Below are positions 39,309 through 50,768 of a stretch of 64,000 bases of DNA, one piece after another (positions within the stretch are counted from its first letter, which is position 1; the number at the start of each line of letters is the position of its first letter). The notes under the pieces were generated by a model. It did no database searches, had not been told where the DNA came from, and saw only the letters and a list, made by a program, of their open reading frames with translations. Made by a program: the position numbers and the translations under genes. The DNA comes from Posidonia oceanica (taxonomy: Eukaryota; Streptophyta; Magnoliopsida; Alismatales; Posidoniaceae), in assembly GCA_037176725.1 (NCBI GenBank), contig JAZBRS010000044.1:2852001-2916000 (forward strand). Direction: 5' to 3'.

Positions 39309-42300
39309 TGTTGACACCCTATTTTGACAGGCTTGAATCAATTGGGATCTTCTGATGACTTCTGGATCCAAACCTAGGTCAAAACTACACAATCCTTTTC
39401 ATCTTACCCTTCAAAACAAGCCTAAACTTGACCTAAGCTTACACCCCTATTCCTAGCCCAAAACTTACCCAAAAACCATAGGAAAACCCATCACCCCCTA
39501 CTTAGCAAATCTACCCAAACACTTAGAAACTTCCAACCAAAAACCACTCCCAAAAATCCTAGAAAATCTAGGTAAAACTACCCTTTTTCTACACCTCAAA
39601 ACCCTTCCAAAACTTTCTCAAAACTAAGCCAAAGCCCTAGGACCAACACTAGAGACCCTAGGCTACACATTCTCCAAATTTCGCCCCTTTTCAAAACCTT
39701 TAAACCCTCCATTTACTCAAATTATCCTTTTCTCTCTCTTAGATTATTCTTTTCTCTCTCCTCTCTCTCTCCTGATTATCCTCCTTCTTTTCCCCCCTTC
39801 TCTCTCTTTTTCTTGCCTGGCTGTGGGCCCCCTTTGTGCTTTCATCTGTTCTCAATCTTATTCCTATTTTTATCTTATCTTTAGCATTTTCTTTGACCTT
39901 CAAAATTATTTTCTTTCAAACCCCTCTCTTTCCTCTTTATTCCTCCATTTCTCCCTTTTCCTCTTCCTTTTCCTTTTCTTTTCCTTTCCTTTACTAAATC
40001 CCTAAAAAATCCTTAAAAACCTCTAAAACTCTAAAACAAAAGGAAAACAAACCAAAACCCTAAGAAAAATAATTAAAAACATTAAACAAACAATTAAAAA
40101 CCTAAACCCAACTAAATCTAGCTAAAATGGAAAATCAAGAATGCAACTTAAAAAATGCAAAACAAACAAAAGGAAAATGCTGTAAAATCAAGGAAAAAAC
40201 CAAAATGTAATCAAAACAAGTGAAACTATAATCCTATTAGAAAAACAATTAAGAAAACAAATCCTAAAAGAAAGAAAACACTTAAGAAATGCTAAGGTTA
40301 GTAATTAAGGAAAAACTTAAACTTAACAATTCTAAAAGGGAAAAATTGAAAACTTAATTAAAAAATAAAAACAAACAATCAAAATTTAAAAACACTTAAC
40401 TAAAAACTTAACAAGAAAACCTAACAAAAAAAATATTAAAAGAACTTAACAAACAAAAAAAAAAAAAAACAAACAACACAAAGCTTAAGAAAGAAAGACT
40501 AAAATTCAAAAATCTAAAACCCACTCTAATTAATTTAAAAACAAACCTTAAAAAATCCTAATTAACATCCCAAGTACTTAACAAGAAAAACATAATTAAA
40601 AAACAACTTAAAAGACTTAACAAACTTTTAATCAAAATCAAACACAAAACAAAACAAAGAAAACCCTAAAAACCCTAATCAAAACTAAAATCTCTCTAAA
40701 CCTAATTAATTAACCAAAAACAATCGTTAAAAAGCTTAATCAAAGTCCCAATTTAAAACACAATCACTCTAAAAACTTTTTCTATTTTTATTTTATGTTT
40801 ATCAATTTTATTTCTTTCTTCTTTTTCTTCCTCTTCCCTTTCCTTCCTTTCCTCCCTTTCTTTCTATTCTTTTTCCTTCTTTTCTCCTGCTGGGCCCAGT
40901 CTGGTCCGTCTCCCCTCCTTCCTTCTTTTCTTTCTTTCTTTTTCTTTTCTTCCGCGCGGCCCGGCCCACGGTCGCCTTCTCCCTCCTTCTTTTGCTTCTT
41001 CTTCTTCTTCCTCCATGGTTTTCTCCCGCCAGTCGACTCCCTCCACCTCTTCAAAATTCAACTTCTCTTCCTCCCTCTCGATCCCATCAGCTGCAGCGCC
41101 CGGCCTCCTCTCTCGCGTCTCAGCGGCATCTCCGGGGCATTAATTGCCAGTCGCCTCGGTTCGTCCTTCCCTCTGCAGCCGTTGCCTCCCACCGATGGCA
41201 ATTCAAAAACCACCGCGCGTCTCAGTCTTCAACAGCCGATTTGCTTGCAAAATTGCATTTTGGACCCTGTTGATTTCAAAATTGCATGTTAACCTCCCAT
41301 ATGATTTCAAAACTTGCCCTGATGCATGTCTATCTTGGAAAATTGCATTTTAAACCCTGTATTTTGTAAAATTGCATTCAGACTCTCCTTTTTTCAAAAT
41401 CCTTGCATAAAAGCCCCAAACTTTTCAAAATCTTTGCATTTAGACCCCCATTCTTTCAAAAATTGCATTTAAGTCCCCACTTTTCTGAAAAATCACCCCT
41501 AAGTCTTTTCTTGCATTCTGCATGCATTGCATTCATGCATTCTTGCATTCTGGCATCCTTGCACACACTTAGGCATTCTTGGCTCCCATTCGCATGGGAG
41601 GACCTGTTTGCACGCCCCTAGGACCTTCTTTACACCTAGATCTATTCTTCTCCCCTGTTCTGGCCCCTCTGCTTTGAAGCTGGGATGTCTTCCGATCCGA
41701 CCGTTGGATCTTCTCAACTAAGCTACCTGGACGACCCCGGCGGAGCGCTCTTCAGCATGGACCAAGCAGATCTCAGATCAGGCTTCAGATTTCCCAGGTA
41801 CGTCCTTCTGAACCCCTGCATAGCACTCATTTGCATACCATTTGCATTGCATGCATCGTTTCCGCTTTCTGTTTTCTCGAACATGTAGAATAGGACTTCC
41901 TCTTCTTATCTATCAATTTTACTCCCCTTTTTCGCGTATTCCCAAGTGTTTTGTGTTGCGTTTCCCCTGGATTCACCACTAATTACGACTTTCTTCCCCC
42001 TTTTCCACGATCTGATCGCACCGCGAGCTTTGGGCAGCGTGCGAGACACATCGTGGGGTGGTTTAGTGGGAAACAGTGGTAATCCCCCCACTTGCTTATT
42101 CTCCCCATTGTAGGTCTTCACACCTACTCTGCGTGGCCCTTAAACAGTGTCTGTTCTCACACACGCACTGTTTGCTTCTCCTTTCGCTTCTCTTGTCCTC
42201 TCTCCTTGCATTTGCATCTGCATGGTTTTACCGATGTTTTATTTCGCCGTCTTTGGCACCGTTTTGCGTGTCCGCTTCGTCTTTGGCACCGTTTCGCGTG

Positions 42301-43383
42301 CCCGCTTCGTTTTTGGCACCGTTTTACTTGCTCGCTTCGTTTTTGGCACCGTTTCGCATGCCCGCTTCGCTTTTGGCACCGTTTCGCGTGCTCGCTTCGT
42401 TTTGGCACCGTTTTGCGTGCCCGCTTCGCTCTGGGCACCGTTTTGCTTGCCCGCTTCGCTTTTGGCACCGTTTCGCGTGCCCGCTTTGTTTTGACACCGT
42501 TTCACGTGCCCGCTTCGTTTTTGGCACTATTTTGCGTGCCCGCTTTGTTTTTGGCGCCGTTCTGCGCGTTCACTTCGCTTTTGGCACCGTTTTGTGTGCC
42601 CGCTTTGTCTTTCGCACCGTTTTGCGTGCCGCTTTGCTTTCTCGCACTGTTTTGCATGCCGATCTTGTTTTCTTGCACCGTTTCGCGTGCCATTCTCGTT
42701 TCTCGCATTGTTTCGTGTGTTTTACGCCGTTTTCTCTTGCATGTCGCCCGCATTGCTTGGTTTTATCGTCGTCTTGCTTTTTCGCTTGCATTTGCATATA
42801 GGGCAGTGATGCTTACTGCCTGGCGTTCTCACGAGCCAGGTTTCGCCCGGTTCGGAACACAGATAGCGCTGCTGAGCATTTAGACTGCACTTTTACTTTC
42901 CTTGCATTGCATCCCACCACTTAGAGCATACCTATGAGCATTCATTCAGGCATTCATTGGCATTTAGGCATTCAAATCTGCATTTCCCTGCGTATGCGAG
43001 CGTAAGCCTAGAAAGACCGATTCTCGGGCGTGTCGGGGGTGCCTAACACCTTCCCCGCACGTAACAGAAGTCCTTGCCCAGTCTTTTGGCCCGCAATGAC
43101 CATATTGCCCTTGTCCTAGGCATGAGTCAGCTCATTTGCATGCATTTGCATTTGTTTTCCTTTGCATTGCTTCGCTTTGCATTTCTTGTTTGGTTTTGCG
43201 TGTCAATTCACGCATTTCTCCGATTTTCCTTGTCTCTCGATAATAGACACGGTGGCGACTCTGAATTGTCTTATCTTCTTCTTTTCTTATCTTTTCTCCT
43301 CTGTTTTAAGTGTTTTCGAGTTGAGCCCTCCTCCTCAGACCTCGCCGCTAATAGTAAGCCTGATTCTGATTGGGATTACTACA
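39309..43383 (+). repeat. Element C 3' LTR (4,075 bp, internally deleted)
   Basis: TGTTGACACC to GATTACTACA, collinear with the 5' LTR except for the loss matching 19418-21375, one lost 30-bp unit and a short gain near 43205-43225. It still holds the 30-bp hairpin array (42251-42720) and the conserved block (43009-43100). Confidence 0.95.
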
Positions 43384-43388
43384 ATTCC
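43384..43388. repeat. Target duplication of element C, right copy (ATTCC)
   Basis: It matches 17479-17483. Element B resumes at 43389. Confidence 0.95.
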
Positions 43389-43683
43389 ACTATAATGGTC
43401 ATTCATCAGGGAACTGGTCGAAGCCAAGTCCTCCCTTTCCTTCTCTATCACAAGCCTTTATCGGCTCCTTCGTTTCTTTTCCTTCTGGGCCTAAGCCCTA
43501 GCCTTCCTTATAGCCAATTCTTTTCATGATCTTCTAACCTACAGTCATAGAATGTCTTCTGTACTTTGGAGATTCATTCTTCCTGTGAACTAGCTTGGGC
43601 TTGGCCCACTTGTCCCTTAGTTCGACCATAGATACTATGTTCTTCCCTTTCTTGGCATGGGTCGGCTTTTCTCGCACACTGAA

Positions 43684-44235
43684 CTAGTGCAGCAGATATA
43701 TCACATTTGCCTCTACTTCTTTGCTTGGTATGTCCCCCACTATTTTGACAATTTTTCCATTGTAAGGGAACTTCAGACATTGGTGCTGAGGAGATGATAC
43801 TCCTTTTAAACTGTCCAGCCATTGTCTCCCTAGAATGATCTGATATGGAACATTCATGTCTATGACAATCAGTTGGGTTGGGACCTGGATTGGTCCTATC
43901 CCGATCTTTGTGGTCCATTTGCCGTGGGCTTTCCTCTTGTTGTTATCATATCCAGTAATCGTCATATCAATGGGGATTAGGGAGGTTTCATTCACACCCA
44001 AAGCCCTTATTGTATTTAGAGAACAAATATTCATTGAAGCCCCAGTATTTATAAACACTCCAGATACTAAATGATTATTTATGGAAATTGTTACATTTAG
44101 TGGTGCCTTTCTCCTCTCTATTGGTGCCAACTCACTATCAGCAAATGTAATGATAGGTTCTACAAAGACTGCTGTAGCTATAACATGGAGTTCCTCTGCT
44201 GGCATATTTGGAGCGACTTGGGCCTTCTCTAGCAC
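43684..44235 (-). pseudogene. Element B second protease-like domain (PR2)
   Basis: Reading minus: LVSGVFINTGASMNICSLNT, then IRALGVNETSLIPIDMTITG, KIGIGPIQVPTQLIVIDMN and IILGRQWLDSLKGV. The order and spacing match a retropepsin, but the active-site Asp is Asn (AAT). A homologous domain lies just upstream in the element (44780-45339). The frame closes after ANVIYLLH. The linker from here to 43389 carries several stops. Confidence 0.85.
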
Positions 44236-44313
44236 TTCTTGCAGAGCCTTCCGATGTTGGATCGAGCTGTTTATAAGATCATAAATTGAGATCTTGGCTT
44301 GTGTCTTCTTTAA

Positions 44314-45339
44314 TTACTCTAGGATGTTATATTCTGCTGGCCTAGGTCCTTCTTGAGGTCTGACTGGCTCTGCATGCTCTACTGATGGCATGATTCGATT
44401 TGATAGCCTCCCTCCTCTGGTGATGGGTGCAGCAACCTCATTTTCTTTGCTACGGCCGCCTGATGCTCCCTTCTTGTATGGCCAAGTGAAGATGGGTTCC
44501 TTTTTTACGGGTCTGCCAAGCTCTGGTGGCTTTGTAGCTCTAGCTAGCTGCTCTGTTGGCACTTGGAAGATTGGGGATGACGGAGTAGTAGTTCTCCGAA
44601 ATACCAAAGTTTTGAGGGCCGGTAACTGACTTGTCGGTGGCCTAGCTGTTCTGAAGATTGGGAAAACCGGTGGTGATAGTGGCTTGGGAGCCCACAGTGA
44701 TGATTTTCTCCACGGCAGATGTTGCGATTCCTCCTTTCCCTGAAAGGTTGCAATTCGTGGCTCAGGCATTTTGAATGTGCATAGAATCCCCAAACGATTA
44801 GCGAGAATGCTAATGACCGCTCCTTCGTGTTTGAACTTTAGCAATTGGTGAACTGGAGATGCCACAGCCTCGACCTCTGCTAGCCAAGATCTTCCGAGGA
44901 TGAGGGGTTCTAGGACTTCCTATTTCATAATGATCACCGAAGTGATACTGGTCAAAGGACCCACTGTGATTTCCGTAGGTATTGTCTCCAGTGCCAATTT
45001 CTCGTTCTAGTCAAACCCGGTGCACATGAAGGGGGTTTTGTCTAGCTCATCTTCATTGAACCCTAAGCTCCAGAGTGTGGAGAGAGAACTGAGGCTTCAG
45101 CTTGCTCCAGTGTCAACTAATACTCCTTGCAGCACATGGTCATTGATGCCCACTATGATGATAAGCAGTAGCTCTTGCTTATGCGGAGGCGGAAGCTCAG
45201 AATCTTTGAAGACGATATTTTCTCGTTCAAATCGCTGATTAGCTTTTTGAACTTTGGCAAGAGTGCTTTCTTCCTCCGTATTATCCTGTGGTCCCTTCAC
45301 TACTGCTGCGAGGTTGAATCGACTAAGGAGATCTTCCAT
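44314..45339 (-). pseudogene. Element B first protease domain (PR1) and following Pro-rich linker
   Basis: HVLQGVLVDTGAS carries the active-site Asp. After a TGA come SLSSLSTLWSLGFNEDEL, ETIPTEITVGPLTSITS and, after two further TAG stops, LEPLILGRSWLAEVEAVASP. PR1 thus aligns with PR2 from active site to C-terminal LGRxW. 44314-44865 continues as a Pro/Ser/Thr-rich spacer between the two domains. Normal elements have one protease. Confidence 0.85.
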
Positions 45340-45552
45340 TGTTAGCCTCTCGTCCGCCTCGCTATCCCAATCATCATCTGAGATTATCTCCCCATTGTCG
45401 GCTTGGCTGTCCCACCCTACTTCCGGTATTGCGTGGTTGTCCTAGTCTTTTGTTGTTAACGGATTAGGGAGCTGCTCGTCATTGAATGCCATGATTTGAT
45501 GCTTAGGGAGGGGATCATTGTAGATCTGCTGAGATGTCCCCGTCTGTTCCCT

Positions 45553-47422
45553 CTATTTGGCTCTCTTTACTAGGACATCCCACTCAAATACATCAGCATT
45601 TGCCATGTCGTGGACTATATCCCTAAATGTCCAGCAATCATCAATGTTGTGACCATGTCTCCTGTGGAACGGATAATATTTGCTTTGGTCACTATACGGC
45701 ATTTCTGGCCTGGCTGGTGGAAGTTTGATTGCTTTTGCATCTTCCAGCTCTATGAACATGTTTGTTAGGGTGATGAGTAGAGGAGCGTACCGGTCCCGCT
45801 TTCCCCCTTTGGGCAGCAATAGTTGTGGAGGGGGGACATTGTGATAATTGCCCCTGTTCCCATTGTTGTTGCGGGGATTTCCGATGTTGGTTTGGCCATT
45901 TTGATTGTCCCTATTCCATTGTGGCCGAGGAGCATTTCATAAAGGGTGGATTTGCTGCTGAGGAGGATTATTCCATGTTTGCTGTTGCTGAGGAGGATTC
46001 CATGTCTACTGTTGCTGAGGAGGAGGGTGGCTCCATGTCTGCTATTGAGGAGGAGGGTGGCTCCATGTTTGCTGTTACTGAGAAGGGCGGCACCATGTTT
46101 GTTGCTGTGAAGCTAGTATGGTCCTTTGCTCGGATGGCCTTGGTGCGGAACTCATCTTGTTGATAGTTCTAGTCACGCCCTCTACTATCTGTGTTTTCCG
46201 ACTCTTCTTGGGCTCCTCCATGAATTCATGCAGATTTTCTTTAACGGAGGCCGCCACTTCATATAGAGCCGTTACATTGGGACAGTAGGCATTCATGAGT
46301 CCCTTCTTCGTCGGTCCAATGGTATTTGCAATAAGGGTCTGGACCACTTGTTTTTTGGAATGGTCAAGCTTGATCTGGCTGCTATTTCCCGCCATCTATT
46401 GGCGAATGCTACCCAGCTCTCGCCTTGCTTCATGACCTCTTTGCTCAGGTCGTGGAAGGTCAGCTTAGGATCTATCTTGTGCTGGTATTTTGTTAGGAAG
46501 CTCTCTCTGATTTTATCAAAGCTGCTGAGGTCTTCCTTGGAGAGAGTGAGAAACCAATCCATAGGCTCTCCTTCAAGAGAGTAGAAGAACAAGTGTACGA
46601 CAAGCCCTAAGTCATGGAAGTAGGGGGCTGACTCCATTTGGAACCACAGTAGGTGACTAAGTGGGTTGGTGGTTCCGTTGAACTTGGGAGTCTTCGAGTA
46701 CTTGAAACCCGAGGGGAGTCTGAACGGTGGAAACCGGCTCATATCAAAGTTTGCCGAAGCTTGGGTATATACCCCTAATGCACTGAGCATTTTTCTCATC
46801 TCATCTAAATTTGTTATCCCAACTGATGGAGTCGGGATGTGTGAGTTGAGGGACTGATGGTTCTGCTGTTGATGAGGATAGCTGTTGCAGAAGTATTGAG
46901 GTGCGACCGGCTCGTGTCGTAGAGGAGATGTCTAGTGGTGGTGATAATCCAGCTGAGGCTGATTGCCCGCCATAGGTGCTTGGAGATGCTGTTCTTGGTG
47001 CCCGTAAGGCGGATAGACTCTTTCCCTGTATTCACCATGTGGCATGTGACTTTATTCCTGAATCAAGGGGTTTGCCCTTATTTATAAGCTCCGTTGAGCG
47101 CTGTCCCAGGTCCTGGGTGGTTCGTGTCCCGCAGTGGGTTGCCATACTCTCCCTGGTATAGTTCGTCAGGTGTATGGTCCACAACTGGCCTTTGTTGTCT
47201 TTCACCGAGGTAGGGTGGCTACTGGAGGTTATTCTGACATGGCCCCGTGGGAGCTGATGTCTCTTCATTTAAGAACTGATACATAGCTCTATACTGGATC
47301 GAGTCTGGATCCAAGGCTTCTCTAGTGGTCGGATGGTAGATTATAGGCTCCTTTCCCGATATACTTGCCGAGTCTGACCTCTCTCTTTCTGAATGTTCAG
47401 CTTCCATGGTTTGGTTCAGCAT
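45553..47422 (-). pseudogene. Element B gag
   Basis: A start at ATG 47422 (MLNQTMEAEHSERE) is plausible. The N-terminal region is Gln/Pro-rich and broken by stops. The capsid-like domain (46293-46799) has RLPSGFKYSKTPKFNGT, HLFFYSLEGEPMDWFLTLSK and DKIRESFLTKYQHK. It continues in another frame to about 46075 (frameshift near 46390). 45553-45819 has a knuckle-like YYPFHRRHGHNIDDC in which the first Cys of C-x2-H-x4-H-x4-C is Tyr. Confidence 0.85.
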
Positions 47423-48954
47423 TATTGCAACTTTGAAAATGAGATGACTTTTAATTCAGGGTGTAATACGCCTCACAATGAGCGTACAACGTTGACCGCA
47501 ATAATTCAGGCGTCCAACACCCTTAGTAGTATTCCTCTCTTTTTTTCTTTTCTATCTTCCCTCTTTTACTTTTTTCTTTCTCTCCTTTTTTCTTTTCTGT
47601 TTTTTTTTCTTTTTTTTTTCTTTTTCTTCTCTCTTTTTTCCTTTTTTTTTTCTTTTATATAAATGAAGGATTACAAGTGCTTACAATGGAATAAAAGAAA
47701 TTACAGGAACTTTTGGAATTTAATACAGGTTCCTAAAAAAGTAAAACAAGACTAAATATAAAACTGGCACTATCACTGTTTTGGTTTTTCAAATGTTCTC
47801 CTGCCAATCAATCACACAGAAGAGCTAAAAATAAACAGCCAATCAGAGAATGCGTTAGATGTGGAATCTGCTGTGTACAACGTTAAACGCAGATATTCCA
47901 GCGTCTAACACCCTGTTTACAGAAAAACTACACAGAAACACTTTTAGACAGCAATTAAAGTTTTAATTTCCGTTTTCGCTTCGAGATTATTGTTTTAAAC
48001 CTGCGTAGCTCTTAGGGTTCCTTAAGGCTTAGGTATGGCTTCTTCTTTTTTTGGGATTTCTATGACTCCTCACAAGATGGGTGAAAATTTCTTTTTTTTA
48101 GTACTGCCCCCTACCTCAACTCCTAAAGATGTTAGGGGGAGCCTGAATACACTTAAGTCCGTACCCCGTAAAGGTAGAGCCCAACGTATTCAGGATTGAT
48201 CGGGTCCCCCACGTATCAATCACAGCAACAATCAAATTAAACAATCCACCGAAGGGGGGGAAGGAATATAAACCAAAACTTGAGGTTCTAATTAACTTTC
48301 ACAAAAAGTCAAGGAAGAAGGAGGGACCCTTGTGAAAGAAAATGACAATACAAATACCTTTCCTAGGCCCTTCGCAACAGAGGTGCTCGGGACCTAGACG
48401 GTTATTTGTATAACACAAGAGATGATACACAGAATTTAGTTCCCAATAAGGGCCATGCAAGTCATAGAGAAAATTCAATTTTTATTTGTTTTTCTTTTAA
48501 AGCACCCAAGAGGAATTGAAGTTCCGGTCCCTACGGCAAAGCCGATCACCTCACACCTCAGTCTTTGGGCCAGTTATAACAGGAAAACAAAGAGAAAATT
48601 AAACAGAAGAGGTTTCTGTTCAGTGGTCGTTGGACGCGTATACTGGAGCGTCCAATGTTGGACGCAGCAGATCGCGCGTATAACGTACTGATAGTGTTTT
48701 TTCCAGAAAACAGTTGCTTTTACAGATCACCCCCACGCCCGAGAATCCTAGAGAGAAGGGGGTGATTTCAGTTATTTTGACATAAAAGAAAACAAGAAAA
48801 AGATCACGGCGCCTCGAAACACTATGAGGAATTTCACCGCTTCTTTAAAACTTAAGAAAAATTAAGAAACTAAAAATAAAAAACTAGGAATGTCAATAAT
48901 GAGGAGGAAGAAGAAATAAGGACTTACTCACCTTGCACGGGGGCACTTTTAGCC
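47423..48954 (-). other. Element B leader between primer-binding site and gag
   Basis: 1.5 kb without a supported gene. It has a 130-bp CT/T tract (47524-47655) and three stem-loop modules. 47461-47519 is imperfect. At 47882-47909 GTTAAACGC pairs with GCGTCTAAC. At 48630-48684 TTGGACGC pairs with GCGTCCAA, followed by GTTGGACGC / GCGTATAAC. A TATATAAA lies at about 47656 on the + strand. Confidence 0.65.
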
Positions 48955-48972
48955 GTCCCACCGTGATCGCCA
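48955..48972 (-). promoter_or_regulatory. Primer-binding site of element B
   Basis: On the minus strand TGGCGATCACGGTGGGAC starts 3 nt after the 5' LTR end. It differs from the site of A and C after TGGCGA, so B uses another tRNA primer, which I cannot name. Confidence 0.75.
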
Positions 48973-49763
48973 GACTGTGGAATGTAGAAAAATCGAGAAG
49001 AACGTTTTGGTGGGGGGAGGGGGTTTGTCTTGTTTTGGTCGCTTCGACCGTCGTTGGCGTTGCCTTCCCCATTCTTCTTGGTGCACGGTTTTTGCTTATG
49101 AGGTGGTGAGAAGAAGCTCTAGTTCTTTTGTTCTCGTTACCTCACTTTTCCGACGCCTTTCCTTGTATCCAACTCCGTCGCTCCACAAGAGACGGAATCG
49201 GTGTGATCGCCACTCTAGGTTGGCTTTCGCCAGCCCTCGAGACGCCTCAGGAGATGTGGGGTGTGGGTTTTGCTACCTTGGGACAACGCCTGCGTTGCCC
49301 AAGGGTGCTCGTGCTTGGTGAATCTCTTCTTCTTTCTTCTTCCTCTTTGTATGACAGATGTTAACAAAACAAACAGAAATAACACATATATGGATCAATA
49401 TGGCGTAGTATTCTATTCAAAATATGTAAAACAATTCTTGAATATATGTGAAAAAAAGAAACTCACCCGAGGGATTTGATTCCCTCGGTTGCAACTAATG
49501 TAAATGATTATACTATCCTATTCTACGTAATCGAAATATGATATGAAGAAAGGAAATAAAAGAAACTACAACAAAGGGTCCCCTTTTAATTCATGCACAT
49601 AGTGCGATGCGGATCGACATGATGTTACCGTCGATAAAGGGAGACTAAACTTTTCTTAGAACTCTCTCAACATCTGGTTTTTCTCTCTAGGAATCTCTCC
49701 ACTATTTCACTTCTCAAAAATCTCAACTCCTAAAAATATCCATCCCCTGACCCTGTGGGGGTA

Positions 49764-49787
49764 CCCCTGCTTTTATAGAAGCAGGGG
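49764..49787 (-). promoter_or_regulatory. TATA box inside a 9-bp perfect inverted repeat, element B 5' LTR
   Basis: CCCCTGCTT (49764-49772) and AAGCAGGGG (49779-49787) flank the loop; CTATAAAAG reads on the minus strand. Expected transcription start is near 49740. The element's genomic RNA would start here. Confidence 0.7.
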
Positions 49788-49842
49788 AAGAGCAAAAAAG
49801 GAATTGAATGAATAGATCAGCAAACTTTCCAATTTAGGGATA

Positions 49843-49897
49843 TTATACGCTGGAAATCCAGCGCATAACGTTATCCGCTGGAAAACCAGCGTATAAT
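49843..49897. repeat. Paired stem-loops, GTTnnACGC family, upstream of the B LTR TATA box
   Basis: TTATACGCTGG (49843-49853) pairs with CCAGCGCATAA (49858-49868) with one A-C mismatch. GTTATCCGCTGG (49870-49881) pairs with CCAGCGTATAAT with two mismatches. A similar pair lies at 50072-50127, where GTTATAAGCTGG and CCAGCGTATAAC differ at one position. Confidence 0.8.
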
Positions 49898-50346
49898 GAC
49901 CTCCGAAGCACAACTGCCAGGATTAAGGAATATCCCCTAATTAAAACTTGATTAAGTGTCATTAAGCTAGTGTTAATTGCTTTGACCAGTCAACAGAGTC
50001 CAAAGATGGCAAAAACACAGATTTTGTATTTGGCCAAATCAAGAAGGTTTGGGGCTGCATTGGGCTTCCTCGTTAGACGCTGGAAAGCCAGCGGCCAACG
50101 TTATAAGCTGGGAATCCAGCGTATAACATCCTCAGTCAGTCCAACTTCCAAATTTGGTCAAGAAATGAAGAACATTCAAGTTGCTGACACTTAAAGTTTA
50201 ATAAGAGATGACAATAAAGCTTTGAACTAGAAAATAAGTGTTTGGCTCAAAGTGAGAGGTCCTAGATTGAGCAAAGAGTTTCTAAGAACGACCTAATGCA
50301 ACGGACTACGCTACTATGAAGGGAGTCCCAAAATGGGGTATCTACA

Positions 50347-50768
50347 GCTCTAAGCGAGGACAATGATCAAGATTGCTGAGCTGGTAGCTGAAGGTGAGGA
50401 TCGCTGAGTTGGCAGCTCTAAGCAAGGATAAAGATCAAGATCGCTGAGTCGGTAGCTCCAGGCGAGGATTGCTGAGCTGGTAGCTCTAAGTGAGGATGAA
50501 GATCAAGATCAATAAGCCAGTAGCTCCAGGCAAGGATCGCTGAGCCGGTAGCTCTAAGCGAGGACAAGGATCAAGATCGAAGAACTAGTAGCTCTAGGCG
50601 AGGATCGTTGAGCCGGTAGCTCCAAGCGAGGACAAGGATCAAGATCGCCGAGCCGATAGTTCTAGGCAAGAATCGCTGAGCCGGTAGCTCTAAGCGAGGA
50701 CAAGGATCAAGATCACCGAACCGGTAGATCTAAGCGAGGATCGCTGAGCCGGTAGCTTTAAGCGAGGA
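50347..50768. repeat. Element A hairpin array, right half
   Basis: It continues the array broken at 4633, starting with the duplicated GCTCT. Units have GAGCCGGTAGCTC and AGCGAGGATCGCT hairpins with GATCAAGATCGC spacers. Confidence 0.88.

Larger units (their letters stand above)
17484..43383 (+). mobile_element. Element C: Tat/Ogre-like Ty3/gypsy retrotransposon nested in B, with captured DUF7745-like gene
   Basis: The element is 25.9 kb, bounded by TG...CA LTRs, an ATTCC target duplication, a primer-binding site at 23531 and a polypurine tract at 39296. The order is 5' LTR, leader, gag, protease, linker, RT-RNase H, plant RNase H, integrase, spacer, DUF7745-like ORF, hairpin arrays and 3' LTR. 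The LTRs agree closely over aligned parts (by eye about 1-2% different) except for a 1,958-bp loss in the 3' copy. C is therefore younger than B. At least six premature stops and a changed integrase catalytic residue make it non-functional. Confidence 0.95.
4634..50346 (-). mobile_element. Element B: Tat-lineage Ty3/gypsy retrotransposon, interrupted by element C
   Basis: Two near-identical LTRs (4634-6011 and 48976-50346) are flanked by the direct repeat GCTCT (4629-4633 and 50347-50351). The coding order on the minus strand is gag (47422 to about 45553), protease 1, protease 2 (to 43684), RT, RNase H, plant RNase H and integrase (to 13143). Element C plus one target copy (17484-43388) splits it. 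Without C the element is about 19.8 kb. A primer-binding site abuts the right LTR and a polypurine tract abuts the left LTR, both in minus orientation. Every coding block has stops, so the copy is dead. The LTRs differ at several tens of positions, clearly more than those of C, which fits B being older. Confidence 0.93.
48976..50346 (-). repeat. Element B 5' LTR
   Basis: 1,371 bp matching 4634-6011 throughout. In minus orientation: upstream part, stem-loop pair (50072-50127), stem-loop pair (49843-49897), TATA hairpin (49764-49787), then about 0.8 kb of R/U5 to 48976. U3 is therefore about 0.55 kb. Confidence 0.95.

Noticed and set aside
47524..47655. Polypyrimidine tract in B's leader as a polypurine tract on the other strand
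   Set aside because: It is far from any LTR end, B's true tract lies at 6012, and it looks like an expanded CT/T microsatellite.
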